In this document: piece after piece, positions 1 through 6,712 of the stretch
Layout: each line of letters opens with the position of its first letter
Position numbering within the stretch: position 1 is the first letter of the stretch
Source of the DNA: Lachnospiraceae bacterium UBA1251
Lineage (GTDB): Bacteria; Bacillota; Clostridia; Lachnospirales; Lachnospiraceae
Length of the DNA stretch: 10,178 nt
Direction: 5' to 3'
NCBI GenBank assembly: GCA_002308255.1
Contig: DBVZ01000135.1
Span: 1 to 10,178, forward strand
Position numbers and translations under genes: made by a program
Notes under the pieces: model-generated
What the model was told of the DNA's origin: nothing
What the model saw: only the letters and a program-made list of their open reading frames with translations
Databases searched by the model: none

Positions 1-23
1 ATCTGTGAAACGCCAAGTTTCAA

Positions 24-53
24 TTGACCGCAGGCCGCGCCCCATGTTATATC
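24..53 (+). promoter_or_regulatory. Candidate sigma-A promoter for the AraC-family gene
   Basis: A TTGACC -35 box lies at 24-29. After an 18-bp spacer comes TATATC at 48-53, with a TG one base upstream of the -10 (45-46), as in extended -10 promoters. The -10 matches consensus at only four of six positions. The predicted start near 60 would give a leader of about 37 nt before the ATG at 97. Only 23 bases of upstream sequence are visible, so an alternative promoter outside the window cannot be excluded. Confidence 0.45.
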
Positions 54-96
54 TAATGGCGGGATCATTCGGCGTTTACCGGAAGAAAGGGGAATC

Positions 97-987
97 ATGC
101 AGCCGATCCAGTATTCAAAATACGGCCTGATGCACCTCATCCGGGTCCGGGAGATCGTTTCTGCCGACTATTTCACCGGGCCGCATCCCGCGAGGTTCGA
201 TCATCTGCACCAGGACGCGTGGGAGCTGTGTTACTGCGTGCTCGGAACCCTGACGGTGCGCAGGGGGGAAGAGCGGATCTCTCTCCGGGAGGGGGAGATC
301 ATGCTGATCGCGCCGGGGATCGTTCACGATATCGAGGCGAAGGATTCTTCCTCGAAAGCATTTGTCACATCCTTTACGATCAGCAGCGGCGAATTCATGC
401 ATCTCATCCGCGACCGCATTTCCTTATCAACACCCGCGCAGCGTCTTCTGTTCGAAATGATGATCACGGAGCTCGAAAATGCGTTCGTGCAGGATTTCGT
501 ATGGCTGCATCTTTTCACCTTCCGTCCCAGCGGAAATTCCCCTCTCGGCGCGGAACAGATGATCTGCTGCTCTCTCGAACAGATCCTGATCCTGCAGTTC
601 CGGAACGCAATGTCCGGGGAGGGACAGGTCGTCCCCACAAAGCACTATCGAGCCGCGATGTATGCGTATCTGACGGATCAGGTCAGCTCCTATATCGAGG
701 ATCACATTTCCGAACCGCTCACGGTCGGGAAGATCGCTTCCCATTTTCACTACAGCCGGGCGAGGCTTTCCACGATCTATAAGGAGACCGCCGGGATCAG
801 TCTCAATCAGGCAATCGTCAGCGCCCGCATTTCCCGCGCAAAGGAAATGCTCCTGACCGGGCAGTATTCCGTAACAGAGGTCTCCGACGCACTCGGCTAC
901 TCGTCGCCGCAGTATTTTTCCGGCTGTTTTTCCCGGAGTACCGGTCTTTCGCCGTCCCGTTTCGCGGAGCGCGGCAAAAGCACATAA
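97..987 (+). CDS. AraC-family transcriptional regulator with N-terminal cupin sensor domain
   Basis: This 296-residue protein is a DNA-binding regulator of the AraC/XylS family. The N-terminal part (about residues 30-85) is a cupin-like sensor, with histidines at 36 and 38, a Gly-rich turn, an REGE turn near 64-67 and a PGIVH segment (H77). The C-terminal 100 residues carry two helix-turn-helix units: the first around 208-230, the second around 257-285 with the typical ALGYSSPQYFSGCFSRSTG pattern and a closing G-SPS-F. Length is normal for the family. The start is preceded by AAAGGGG four bases upstream. It is followed 45 bp later, on the same strand, by a DUF624 gene. Such regulators usually control nearby sugar-utilisation genes, so the minus-strand cluster and the repeats at 9554-9688 are possible targets, but nothing in the sequence proves this. 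The effector is unknown. Confidence 0.93.
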   Translation: MQPIQYSKYGLMHLIRVREIVSADYFTGPHPARFDHLHQDAWELCYCVLGTLTVRRGEERISLREGEIMLIAPGIVHDIEAKDSSSKAFVTSFTISSGEFMHLIRDRISLSTPAQRLLFEMMITELENAFVQDFVWLHLFTFRPSGNSPLGAEQMICCSLEQILILQFRNAMSGEGQVVPTKHYRAAMYAYLTDQVSSYIEDHISEPLTVGKIASHFHYSRARLSTIYKETAGISLNQAIVSARISRAKEMLLTGQYSVTEVSDALGYSSPQYFSGCFSRSTGLSPSRFAERGKST

Positions 988-1032
988 TTTTACGCGTCAT
1001 TATTAACTGTTAAGAAAGAGAATTTCCGAATC

Positions 1033-1692
1033 ATGCGTTTTTTTTCGATGGAAGGTCCGGTCTTCCGGTTCCTGACGCTCGTTTCCGAACTGATCGTCCT
1101 GAATATTGTCTATCTCATCACCTGCATTCCCGTTGTCACGATCGGGGCGGCGACCGGCGCGCTGTGCAGGACGATGCTCGACCGCCGGTACGGCCGTGAC
1201 GCGGGCGTGCGGGCGTATTTCCGTTTCTTTAAGAGCAGTTTCCGGCAGGCGACGCCCAGATATCTGTTATCCCTGCTGATCGGCGGAGTCCTCGTGTTCG
1301 ACGTCTGGTACACATTCACCGGAGAGCTCCCGATGCGCCGGTTTCTCGTACCGCTTTTCCTTCTTCTGCTGACAGTCTTTCTTGTCGTATCTTCCTGGGT
1401 TCTCGCCCTTACGGGACAGTTTGACAACACCGCAAAAGGAACTTTCAAAAATGCCGCGATCCTTTCGCTGCGGCATCCGCTTGTATCGTTCCTTCTGCTC
1501 CTGCGGTTCCTTCCGGCATTGCTTTCACTCATCAGCCCGGCACTGTTCCTCGCCGCCTCTTTCCTGTTCTTTTTTCTCTATTACGCGCTCTGTGCTTATT
1601 TAGCCGCAATTCCGATGAGCCGCGTGTTCCTGGAGCTCATGACGCCGGAAGAAGCGGCGGCGCGGACCTGCAAAGAAGACCCGGATGACTGA
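1033..1692 (+). CDS. DUF624 (YesL-like) integral membrane protein
   Basis: This 219-residue hydrophobic protein matches the DUF624/YesL family. The N-terminal signature is present: an aromatic start, FRFLTLVSELIVLNIVYLI as the first membrane segment (about 12-32), then a CIPVVTIGAATGAL stretch and a conserved Arg/Tyr-rich cytoplasmic loop (about 48-75). Further membrane segments lie near 77-95, 105-128 and 148-192. The molecular role of DUF624 is not established. In Bacillota these genes commonly sit with carbohydrate ABC transporters or AraC and two-component regulators, which fits the AraC gene 45 bp upstream. The ribosome binding site is weak (AAAGAG at 1015-1020, about 12 nt from the ATG). 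A small palindrome, TTAAC-T-GTTAA (1003-1013), lies in the gap. The stop codon TGA falls in the loop of the terminator hairpin. The acidic tail (EEAAARTCKEDPDD) is probably cytoplasmic. Confidence 0.85.
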   Translation: MRFFSMEGPVFRFLTLVSELIVLNIVYLITCIPVVTIGAATGALCRTMLDRRYGRDAGVRAYFRFFKSSFRQATPRYLLSLLIGGVLVFDVWYTFTGELPMRRFLVPLFLLLLTVFLVVSSWVLALTGQFDNTAKGTFKNAAILSLRHPLVSFLLLLRFLPALLSLISPALFLAASFLFFFLYYALCAYLAAIPMSRVFLELMTPEEAAARTCKEDPDD

Positions 1693-1712
1693 TCGTCCTC
1701 CGGGTCTTTTTT
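1676..1712 (+). terminator. Rho-independent terminator overlapping the DUF624 stop codon, possibly bidirectional
   Basis: Two 14-base arms (1676-1689 and 1695-1708) pair with one T-C mismatch around a five-base loop. The pairing arms contain AAGACCCGG and CCGGGTCTT, and the run of six T ends at 1712. This is a strong intrinsic terminator for the AraC/DUF624 unit. The DUF624 stop codon (1690-1692) lies in the loop and the last codons form the left arm. Read on the minus strand, the stem is followed by TCTTCTTTG, so it may also stop transcripts from the converging acetyltransferase gene, which ends only 27 bp away. Confidence 0.9.
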
Positions 1713-1739
1713 GTACTGTATCTCTTCTTTGTATCTTTT

Positions 1740-2183
1740 TTACAGTTCCTGCGCGAGATAAACCATGTCCACCAGCTGCACGCCCGCCTCAAAGATCGGG
1801 TGGTCATAATTTTCCGTAAAGAAATCCTTCACGCGGTGATGTTCGGTAAATCCGCATTTTTGATAAAACGGGACCGTCAGAGGACTGTCTCCGGTGCCGA
1901 CAAGCAGAAGCCTGCAGCGTCCGCGGTAATGCTCCTTCACGAAATCGATCAGCGCGCGGCCGTATCCTTTGCCGTGCACTTCTTCCGCGGTCGCGATATT
2001 TTTGATCTCAAATTCCCCGCTGCCCAGATCGACGACCACGCACTCCCCGACCACGTCCGGATCCTTCAGAACGAACATGTCTCCCTCTTCAAGATACCGG
2101 TCGATCATTTCCTCCTGTTCATCGGCAAGAAAAAGAAGGTCCATATATTGTTTTTTATTTTCTGTCACCTGCTCGATGGTCAT
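1740..2183 (-). CDS. GNAT-family N-acetyltransferase
   Basis: This 147-residue protein is a complete GNAT acetyltransferase, which moves an acetyl group from acetyl-CoA to an amine. The central strand FEIKNIATAEEVHGKGYGRALIDF (residues 58-81) holds the acetyl-CoA motif: the pyrophosphate-binding loop is HGKGYGRAL at about 70-78. A later FYQKCGF (106-112) is the usual motif B element. The C-terminus (YDHPIFEAGVQLVDMVYL) resembles small Bacillota GNATs of the YvbK type. The substrate cannot be told from sequence. The start follows AGGGAGA eight bases upstream. Only 17 bp separate the start from the terminator-like hairpin at 2201-2234, which leaves no room for an own promoter, so expression probably depends on readthrough from the upstream operon. 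It may be a distal operon member or an unrelated passenger. Confidence 0.88.
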   Translation of the reverse strand: MTIEQVTENKKQYMDLLFLADEQEEMIDRYLEEGDMFVLKDPDVVGECVVVDLGSGEFEIKNIATAEEVHGKGYGRALIDFVKEHYRGRCRLLLVGTGDSPLTVPFYQKCGFTEHHRVKDFFTENYDHPIFEAGVQLVDMVYLAQEL

Positions 2184-2190
2184 TTATCAC

Positions 2191-2210
2191 GTCTCCCTGA
2201 AAAAGGAGAC
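2191..2210 (-). promoter_or_regulatory. Alternative hairpin that would pair with the GNAT ribosome binding site
   Basis: GTCTCC (2191-2196) and GGAGAC (2205-2210) are perfect complements separated by eight bases. In the minus-strand RNA, the 2205-2210 arm is also the downstream arm of the terminator hairpin (2201-2234), while the 2191-2196 arm contains the GGAGA of the acetyltransferase ribosome binding site. The two stems are therefore mutually exclusive. What is seen is complementarity only; regulation is inferred. Confidence 0.4.
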
Positions 2211-2234
2211 AGAGAGCCTTCCCTGTCTCCTTTT
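2201..2234 (-). terminator. Intrinsic terminator at the end of the amino-sugar operon
   Basis: Perfect 12-base arms, AAAAGGAGACAG (2201-2212) and CTGTCTCCTTTT (2223-2234), enclose a ten-base loop. On the minus strand the stem ends in five T. It lies 10 bp downstream of the stop codon of the last NagB-like gene. The A/T ends of the stem and the large loop suggest a moderate rather than absolute stop, which would let some polymerase continue into the acetyltransferase gene. Confidence 0.8.
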
Positions 2235-2243
2235 CTGTTGTTT

Positions 2244-3185
2244 TCAGAATTCCTTCAGATCCGACGGCTCGATCGGCGCCGCCATCATCTCGGACACGTA
2301 GATCGTGCCGGGCGAAAGCTGGAAAAGGGAAGCCGGCACTTCTTTGCAGACCGGTCCGTACAGCTGCAGGCGGGAGATCATGCGCTCCCAGGAACTGTAC
2401 ATGCCGTAACCCATGCAGAAACCGAGGTCGTGGCGCTCGAGGTGGCACTTGGCGTGAACGACGTCGTACGGGCCTATGGAGACCGAATAGCGCGGGGTGT
2501 GCCAGATATCGCCGTTCCGTCCCATCGAGTTCTGGATCACGGTCAGTCTGCGGTTATCCACAAAGCCGGCTTTGATCTGCTTGAACTCTTCAAGCGTGTC
2601 CGCCTTGAATTTCTCGGTGACGGGATCAATGAACGCCGTGTGGCCGATCCAGCCGGTCGCGGAAATGATCAGATCCGCCCCGCCGTCGCTCGTCTCTTCG
2701 ATCAGTTCCGAGTAGTGGCCGATATTCTCATTCGTATAATAATGGATCTGTGAAAGCGGCGGCCGCAGGTCCTCCCGGAACGGCAGGAAGAATTCCCGGA
2801 GGAAATGCCCTCCCAGGGAATCGCCGTAGGTGATTGGGGCGACGTTGCCGTCCTCGTCGGCATATTCGTCCATGCAGAAGCAGTGGAGATTGCGCGCGTT
2901 GACATTGAACAGATTGCACATCTCAACGGCAGCCGTATAGACATTCCTCCAAGAATTCGGGAAAATGATGACCGTCTTTTTGTCCTCGGCATCCGAACGG
3001 CGGATCCATTCGAAGAGTTCCGTCACGATCGCGCTCTCGGGATGGGGCACGATCCGGATCGTATAGCCGTTTTCATTGGTAAATTCCATATCCTCGCGCT
3101 TTATCGTGCGGCAGCGTTCCAGGACTTCCATATCCTGAACCGGAAGCCATGCAGGAGGCGCGTAACCGAATTGTTTTTGATCCAT
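2244..3185 (-). CDS. NagB-like sugar-phosphate isomerase/deaminase family protein (paralog 1)
   Basis: This 313-residue protein belongs to the glucosamine-6-phosphate isomerase/deaminase (NagB) superfamily but is longer than the roughly 240-270 residues of classical NagB. Recognisable landmarks are CMDEY at 104-108 (D106 corresponds to the general base D72 of E. coli NagB), GHTAFIDP at 181-188, a GPYDV turn near 238-242 (NagB VGVGTLLDA region) and SLFQLSPGTIYVSE at 286-299 (NagB SCLQLHPKAIMVCDE region). In the second motif the catalytic His is kept (H182, E. coli H143), the Asp of NagB's NDGHIAFNEP is replaced by Ile (I180), and the Glu is Asp (D187). It may isomerise or deaminate an amino-sugar phosphate other than GlcN6P, or have a reduced activity. 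It starts two bases after the end of its paralog, with AAGGAGA overlapping that stop codon, so the two are translationally coupled and could form a hetero-oligomer (inference). Confidence 0.8.
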   Translation of the reverse strand: MDQKQFGYAPPAWLPVQDMEVLERCRTIKREDMEFTNENGYTIRIVPHPESAIVTELFEWIRRSDAEDKKTVIIFPNSWRNVYTAAVEMCNLFNVNARNLHCFCMDEYADEDGNVAPITYGDSLGGHFLREFFLPFREDLRPPLSQIHYYTNENIGHYSELIEETSDGGADLIISATGWIGHTAFIDPVTEKFKADTLEEFKQIKAGFVDNRRLTVIQNSMGRNGDIWHTPRYSVSIGPYDVVHAKCHLERHDLGFCMGYGMYSSWERMISRLQLYGPVCKEVPASLFQLSPGTIYVSEMMAAPIEPSDLKEF

Positions 3186-3187
3186 TT

Positions 3188-4174
3188 TTATCTCCTTTCC
3201 GCTTCCTGCTTTCTTATCTCGTTAATGGTTTCCTCCAGCCACGGCACATCGGGCCGGAAGACCGTGTTGGACGCGACGGTATCCGAAATGTATACGGTGC
3301 CCGGGAAAAGGCGCAGCAGGGATCCCGGATTCTGCGGTCCGACAGGGCCGAACAGAGCCAGTTTCAGCGCCGGCTGCTGAAGTACGTTCATGCCGTGCGC
3401 AGCCGACATATATTCATACGTGAGGGTCAGCTTTGCGGCTGCAATGTCTTTCGGGCCGATCGTGGCCGTACGCGGCGGCACATTTGCGATATCGCCGGAA
3501 TTGCCGAACATGCCTCTCAGGGAATCGAATGCCATCTGTTCTTCCGCCGGCGTAACGATCCTCGAACCCAGCGCAAGGTACCCGTCCATCGTATCCGCCG
3601 CAAATCCGTCCGGATCGATGTAACGGAGGCCGGTCCATGTCGTATCCGCATAAATGACGTCGGCTCCTCCCGCATCTTCGAGCAGTTTGGAGTAGTCGGC
3701 GGCGTTTTCCGTGGTCCAGAAACAGATCTGTTCCTCTTTCATGCGGAGTTCCGGCGCAAGACGGCCGTAGAAATTCTTCATGAACCGCCCGCTCCGGCTG
3801 ACCGGGCTGTCCGGCGGCGCGACTTCATTATTCTCGTTCGCGTATTCATCGAAGAAAAAAATATTGACGTTTCTGAGGTTCACTTTAAACTTGTTCAGAT
3901 TCTCGGCGGCGCTGACGTATACCGCGTCGTGAGGCGACGGCAGTACAAGATTCAGCTTTTGATCCTCCCGGTCGGACAAAGAGATCCGCGCGAACAGATC
4001 CGCCGCGAAATAGTTTCTCGCGTCCCACACGCATTTGACCGAAAACGCCGGGTTTTCGAAAGTCTTCTTCTCGGCTTCATGCAGATCCGTCTCGAGCACC
4101 GTATCCAGCGTGCTGCGGTCAAATCCGGTGAGCCAGGGAGCGGGCGCGAATTTCCATGCGCTCAATAAAGGCAT
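3188..4174 (-). CDS. NagB-like sugar-phosphate isomerase/deaminase family protein (paralog 2, catalytic His missing)
   Basis: This 328-residue protein is a divergent sister of the gene that follows it in the operon. Both share the N-terminal APxWL element, the DEY motif (FFFDEY, D109), a W-x-G...YIDP segment, GDI near the middle, an IGPxD turn, and an LFGPV...LFPGTVYISD end. The NagB catalytic block here reads TWTGLRYIDP (about 179-188): the position of the catalytic His is Leu (L183), the Asp two before is Thr, one residue is deleted, and the closing Glu is Asp (D187). Classical deaminase chemistry therefore looks impaired; it may be an isomerase for another sugar phosphate, a binding protein, or the non-catalytic partner of its neighbour. 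The start has an AGGAGGAG site five bases upstream. It lies 106 bp downstream of the nagA-like gene. Confidence 0.77.
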   Translation of the reverse strand: MPLLSAWKFAPAPWLTGFDRSTLDTVLETDLHEAEKKTFENPAFSVKCVWDARNYFAADLFARISLSDREDQKLNLVLPSPHDAVYVSAAENLNKFKVNLRNVNIFFFDEYANENNEVAPPDSPVSRSGRFMKNFYGRLAPELRMKEEQICFWTTENAADYSKLLEDAGGADVIYADTTWTGLRYIDPDGFAADTMDGYLALGSRIVTPAEEQMAFDSLRGMFGNSGDIANVPPRTATIGPKDIAAAKLTLTYEYMSAAHGMNVLQQPALKLALFGPVGPQNPGSLLRLFPGTVYISDTVASNTVFRPDVPWLEETINEIRKQEAERR

Positions 4175-4280
4175 ATCTTCTCCTCCTTCCTGCTGCTTTC
4201 GCAGATCATCTCAGTAACGTTTTTGTGCTGTATATCCGATGCGGCACGGATTCACCGCGGCGCGGTTTTCCGCTGCCGGA
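4175..4280 (-). other. Intergenic spacer with small hairpin potential, no clear terminator
   Basis: This gap between the nagA-like gene and the NagB-like pair holds a short inverted repeat (ATCCG and CGGAT about eight bases apart, near 4238-4255) and a GC-rich patch around 4257-4275. None is followed by a T-run in the direction of transcription, and I see no convincing promoter, so the genes on either side are probably cotranscribed. Confidence 0.4.
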
Positions 4281-5462
4281 TCATTCCATCACGACTTTTC
4301 CTTTTTCGGCGGCAAGTTCACCTTCGAGGAAAACCATTTCCACATTGACTTCGTCGTCGATGATGATGATATTCGCTTTTTTGCCGGGTTCGAGACTCCC
4401 GATCTCGTCATCGAGCCCCAGCATCCTCGCCGGGTTGATCGTCGCCATCGAGACCGCGTGGACGAGTCCGTAAGGTGTATGCGTCATCGTGTTCTTCACG
4501 CCGTGGTCAAGCGTCATGCGGCTTCCGGCGAGATACCCGATATCGTCGTAATTGAGATCCGGGCCGTACCAGATCCCCGCCTCCTCGTTGTTCAGGGTGT
4601 CCTTCTGTTTCGGCATGGAATCCGTGATCAGGATGATGTGCTCCGGCCCCTTGCATTTAATGATGGATTTCGCGAGATCCGGCACGACGTGGATCGCGTT
4701 CTCATCCATGATGAGCTCCGAGTAAAGCTCCGGTTCGATCAGCGAGTATTCGTCGCAGCCGGCTCCGGGCGTGCCCTGCGCCCGTCCCTTCGCCTTTCCC
4801 GCGTCGCCGTGGTGCGTGTGGACTCTGCAGCCGTATTTCCGCACTCTCCGGCACTGTTCCGAAGTCGCGTTCGAGTGGCCGTAGGCAAAGATCACATTCG
4901 GATTGACCTTCTTTGCGTAAAGCATGACGTCTTCGATGTGTTCTCTCGACGGGTCGATCGCGTAGACCGCTGCCTGCGTGCCGAGTCCGTCAATGAGAGG
5001 TCTGTATTCCTCTTCTTTGATCTCCCCGCTCCAGGCGATCTCGTTCTGAAAGCTGCCGTGCAGATTCATGAAGGGGCCTTCCAGATATAGGCCGTACTGC
5101 ATGATCTTTCCAATCCCCTTATCCGACGCTTCCTTTATCCTCCGTGCGCCCTCGAGCATCTGCTTCCTGTTCAGGTTGTGATAGAGCGTCGGCAGGATAG
5201 TCGTTTCGCCGTGCGTGACAAACCATTTGCAGCAGTAGACAGGATCCTCGACAAATTTCCAGTCGCCGCCGCCGTGGTTGTGAATATCGATCAGCCCCGG
5301 CGCCGTATATTTTCCTCCGGCATCGATGATCTCACACCCTTCCGGGATTGCGATCTCATCCGCCTTCCCGGCCGCCGTGATCCGGTCCCCGTCCCACAGA
5401 ACCGCCGCTTTCCAGATGATTCCGAGCTCTGTAATGAGTTTTGTGTTTACGATCGCCTTCAT
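4281..5462 (-). CDS. nagA: N-acetylglucosamine-6-phosphate deacetylase (NagA-like amidohydrolase)
   Basis: This 393-residue cytoplasmic metal hydrolase of the amidohydrolase superfamily would remove the acetyl group from an N-acetyl amino-sugar 6-phosphate. Landmarks appear in NagA order: DIHNHGGG at 59-66 (HxH metal site), LEGPF at 127-131 (metal Glu E128), GHSNA at 195-199 (H196), a His cluster at 215-218, DENAIHV near 253-259 and ITDSM at 279-283 (catalytic D281). The length is typical. The usual substrate loop HLFNAM is replaced by a His/Gly-rich HTHHGDAGKAKG, so the substrate may differ from GlcNAc6P. The reading frame is open upstream to 5555, but I chose the ATG at 5462 because AAGGAG lies seven bases before it and the NagA homology (MKAIVNTKLI) begins there. 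It leads toward the two NagB-like genes, fitting deacetylation followed by isomerisation or deamination. Confidence 0.87.
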   Translation of the reverse strand: MKAIVNTKLITELGIIWKAAVLWDGDRITAAGKADEIAIPEGCEIIDAGGKYTAPGLIDIHNHGGGDWKFVEDPVYCCKWFVTHGETTILPTLYHNLNRKQMLEGARRIKEASDKGIGKIMQYGLYLEGPFMNLHGSFQNEIAWSGEIKEEEYRPLIDGLGTQAAVYAIDPSREHIEDVMLYAKKVNPNVIFAYGHSNATSEQCRRVRKYGCRVHTHHGDAGKAKGRAQGTPGAGCDEYSLIEPELYSELIMDENAIHVVPDLAKSIIKCKGPEHIILITDSMPKQKDTLNNEEAGIWYGPDLNYDDIGYLAGSRMTLDHGVKNTMTHTPYGLVHAVSMATINPARMLGLDDEIGSLEPGKKANIIIIDDEVNVEMVFLEGELAAEKGKVVME

Positions 5463-5524
5463 GATCAAGCTCCTTGTCCGTATCCGGTTTTTTCCCGCCG
5501 TCTTTACCGTTTCTACCGAAAACA

Positions 5525-5563
5525 ATACGGTGTCCGTCCCGGACAGTAAATACAAATCCGTAT
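5525..5563 (-). promoter_or_regulatory. Nested inverted repeat in the nagA-like leader
   Basis: An inner perfect repeat, TGTCCG-TCC-CGGACA (5531-5545), is flanked by a second perfect pair, ATACGG (5525-5530) and CCGTAT (5558-5563). Together they could fold as a two-part hairpin in the RNA about 60-100 nt before the nagA start, or act as a DNA operator just downstream of an internal promoter. No known riboswitch class is recognised. Confidence 0.4.
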
Positions 5564-5569
5564 CGAATA

Positions 5570-5599
5570 TTTATGATTTTGTTTTATATATTGTGTCAT
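5570..5599 (-). promoter_or_regulatory. Possible internal promoter upstream of the nagA-like gene
   Basis: The 198-bp gap before nagA holds a very AT-rich block (about 5565-5625), unlike the surrounding GC-rich DNA. On the minus strand ATGACA (5594-5599, five of six to TTGACA) is followed after 18 bp by CATAAA (5570-5575, four of six to TATAAT). The match is modest; the compositional dip is the stronger sign that a promoter is here. It would let nagA and the NagB-like pair be expressed separately from the three upstream genes. Confidence 0.35.
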
Positions 5600-5642
5600 A
5601 TCATCAAAAAATAATAAGTATTCGCATTCGCTGCAGATGATC

Positions 5643-5656
5643 CCCGGCGGTCCGGG
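5643..5656 (-). other. Short GC hairpin just after the DUF4432 stop codon
   Basis: CCCGG (5643-5647) and CCGGG (5652-5656) pair around a four-base loop, four bases past the stop codon at 5661. The nearest T-rich stretch on the minus strand is about 30 bases further, so this is not a classical terminator. It may slow polymerase or protect the 3' end of the upstream message. Confidence 0.35.
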
Positions 5657-5660
5657 CATC

Positions 5661-6653
5661 TCATTCCTCCGCAGCAGCGTCCAGGATCCCGATCTCGAGT
5701 TCATTTTCAATGCTCGAATAAGCGGGGATCACAGCGATCTTCCCCTGTTTCGAAGCCTCCGTCCGGTCAATGTTGAAGGTGTTGCACGGTTCGAGGGCAA
5801 GCACGTAATCATGGGATTTCATGTTTTTCCATTCCATGAGATTCGGGAGATTATCCGTATTGAATCTTACGTAAGCACCAAGGCCGAGCGCCCCGTTCCA
5901 GATCCTTCCTTCTCCCGTCTTTCCGAAATCCGTATGCAGATACAGTTCTTCCGTTCTCCCGTCGACCGGTTCCATCATGTGTACATGATCCGTGGACAGT
6001 TCGTTCATCGGAACCGTCGTGACGCCGTCCGGCACCTCCACGGTGGTCTCCGCCGCAAGGAGCGGCCAGCCGAAATTGACGTGATAAAGAAGCATGTACG
6101 GTTCATCCTCCGCCTCGTAATTGGTAATGATATCGTGAATGCGGATCGTCCGGCTGTTCATCTCCGTCGTGATCGTCCTCCTGATCTCAAGATGCCGGCT
6201 GTACATTTTCGTCTGATGAATCTGACCATGCGCGCACAGGATGTACCGGTCCCCGTCCCAGTACGCCTCCGTTCCGAAGTGCTTTGCCGGTACATAGCCG
6301 ATCCTGCCGTGCGTCGGGAAAATGCCGCCTTCCGACGTATGTCCGCCCACGTTGTCCAGGCCGCAGGTCACCATCATGCCGCCGGGCCACTGCTCCGCAA
6401 ATTCCCCGTTCATGGCGTTGAATGCCTGCGGAGACGTCATGCCGTTCTTCGACTGGAAGGAAAAATTGACTCCTTTATAAGACAACTCAAACAGATCCAT
6501 CCCGAGATCCGGCACGACCGTGAACCGGAGGCCCGCCGCGTTATAGAACTCGGCGATCCGGATGTCCTCGCCCCTGCCCCCGATGATCTCCGCATTGCGG
6601 ATGCCGGCGATCTGATCGATGTTTCCAAGCTTCTTCAGCAATCTGCTGTCCAT
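5661..6653 (-). CDS. DUF4432 family protein (aldose 1-epimerase-like)
   Basis: This 330-residue protein fits the DUF4432 family, which has the galactose-mutarotase beta-sandwich fold and is thought to act on sugars or sugar phosphates. The family landmarks are GLDNVGG after a GGMMVTC strand (91-104), the FPTHGRIGY segment (112-120, H115), LLYHVNFGWPLL (188-199, H191) and LALEPCNTFN (275-284, E278). The two His and the Glu match the catalytic His/Glu arrangement of aldose 1-epimerases. There is no signal peptide, so it is cytoplasmic. The start is supported by AAGGGAGA five bases upstream. It lies between the CapA-like gene (59 bp) and the nagA-like gene (198 bp). A role in interconverting anomers of the pathway sugar is inference; the substrate of this family is mostly untested. 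Confidence 0.85.
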   Translation of the reverse strand: MDSRLLKKLGNIDQIAGIRNAEIIGGRGEDIRIAEFYNAAGLRFTVVPDLGMDLFELSYKGVNFSFQSKNGMTSPQAFNAMNGEFAEQWPGGMMVTCGLDNVGGHTSEGGIFPTHGRIGYVPAKHFGTEAYWDGDRYILCAHGQIHQTKMYSRHLEIRRTITTEMNSRTIRIHDIITNYEAEDEPYMLLYHVNFGWPLLAAETTVEVPDGVTTVPMNELSTDHVHMMEPVDGRTEELYLHTDFGKTGEGRIWNGALGLGAYVRFNTDNLPNLMEWKNMKSHDYVLALEPCNTFNIDRTEASKQGKIAVIPAYSSIENELEIGILDAAAEE

Positions 6654-6712
6654 ATCGTTCTCCCTTCTATGGTGATATCCTGCTGTGTTTCCGTTTGGCT
6701 TCCCCTTCGGAT

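Noticed and set aside
5463..5555. N-terminal extension of the nagA-like frame to 5555
   Set aside because: The extra 31 residues do not look like the family, cover the AT-rich leader structure, and lack a ribosome binding site, while AAGGAG precedes the ATG at 5462.
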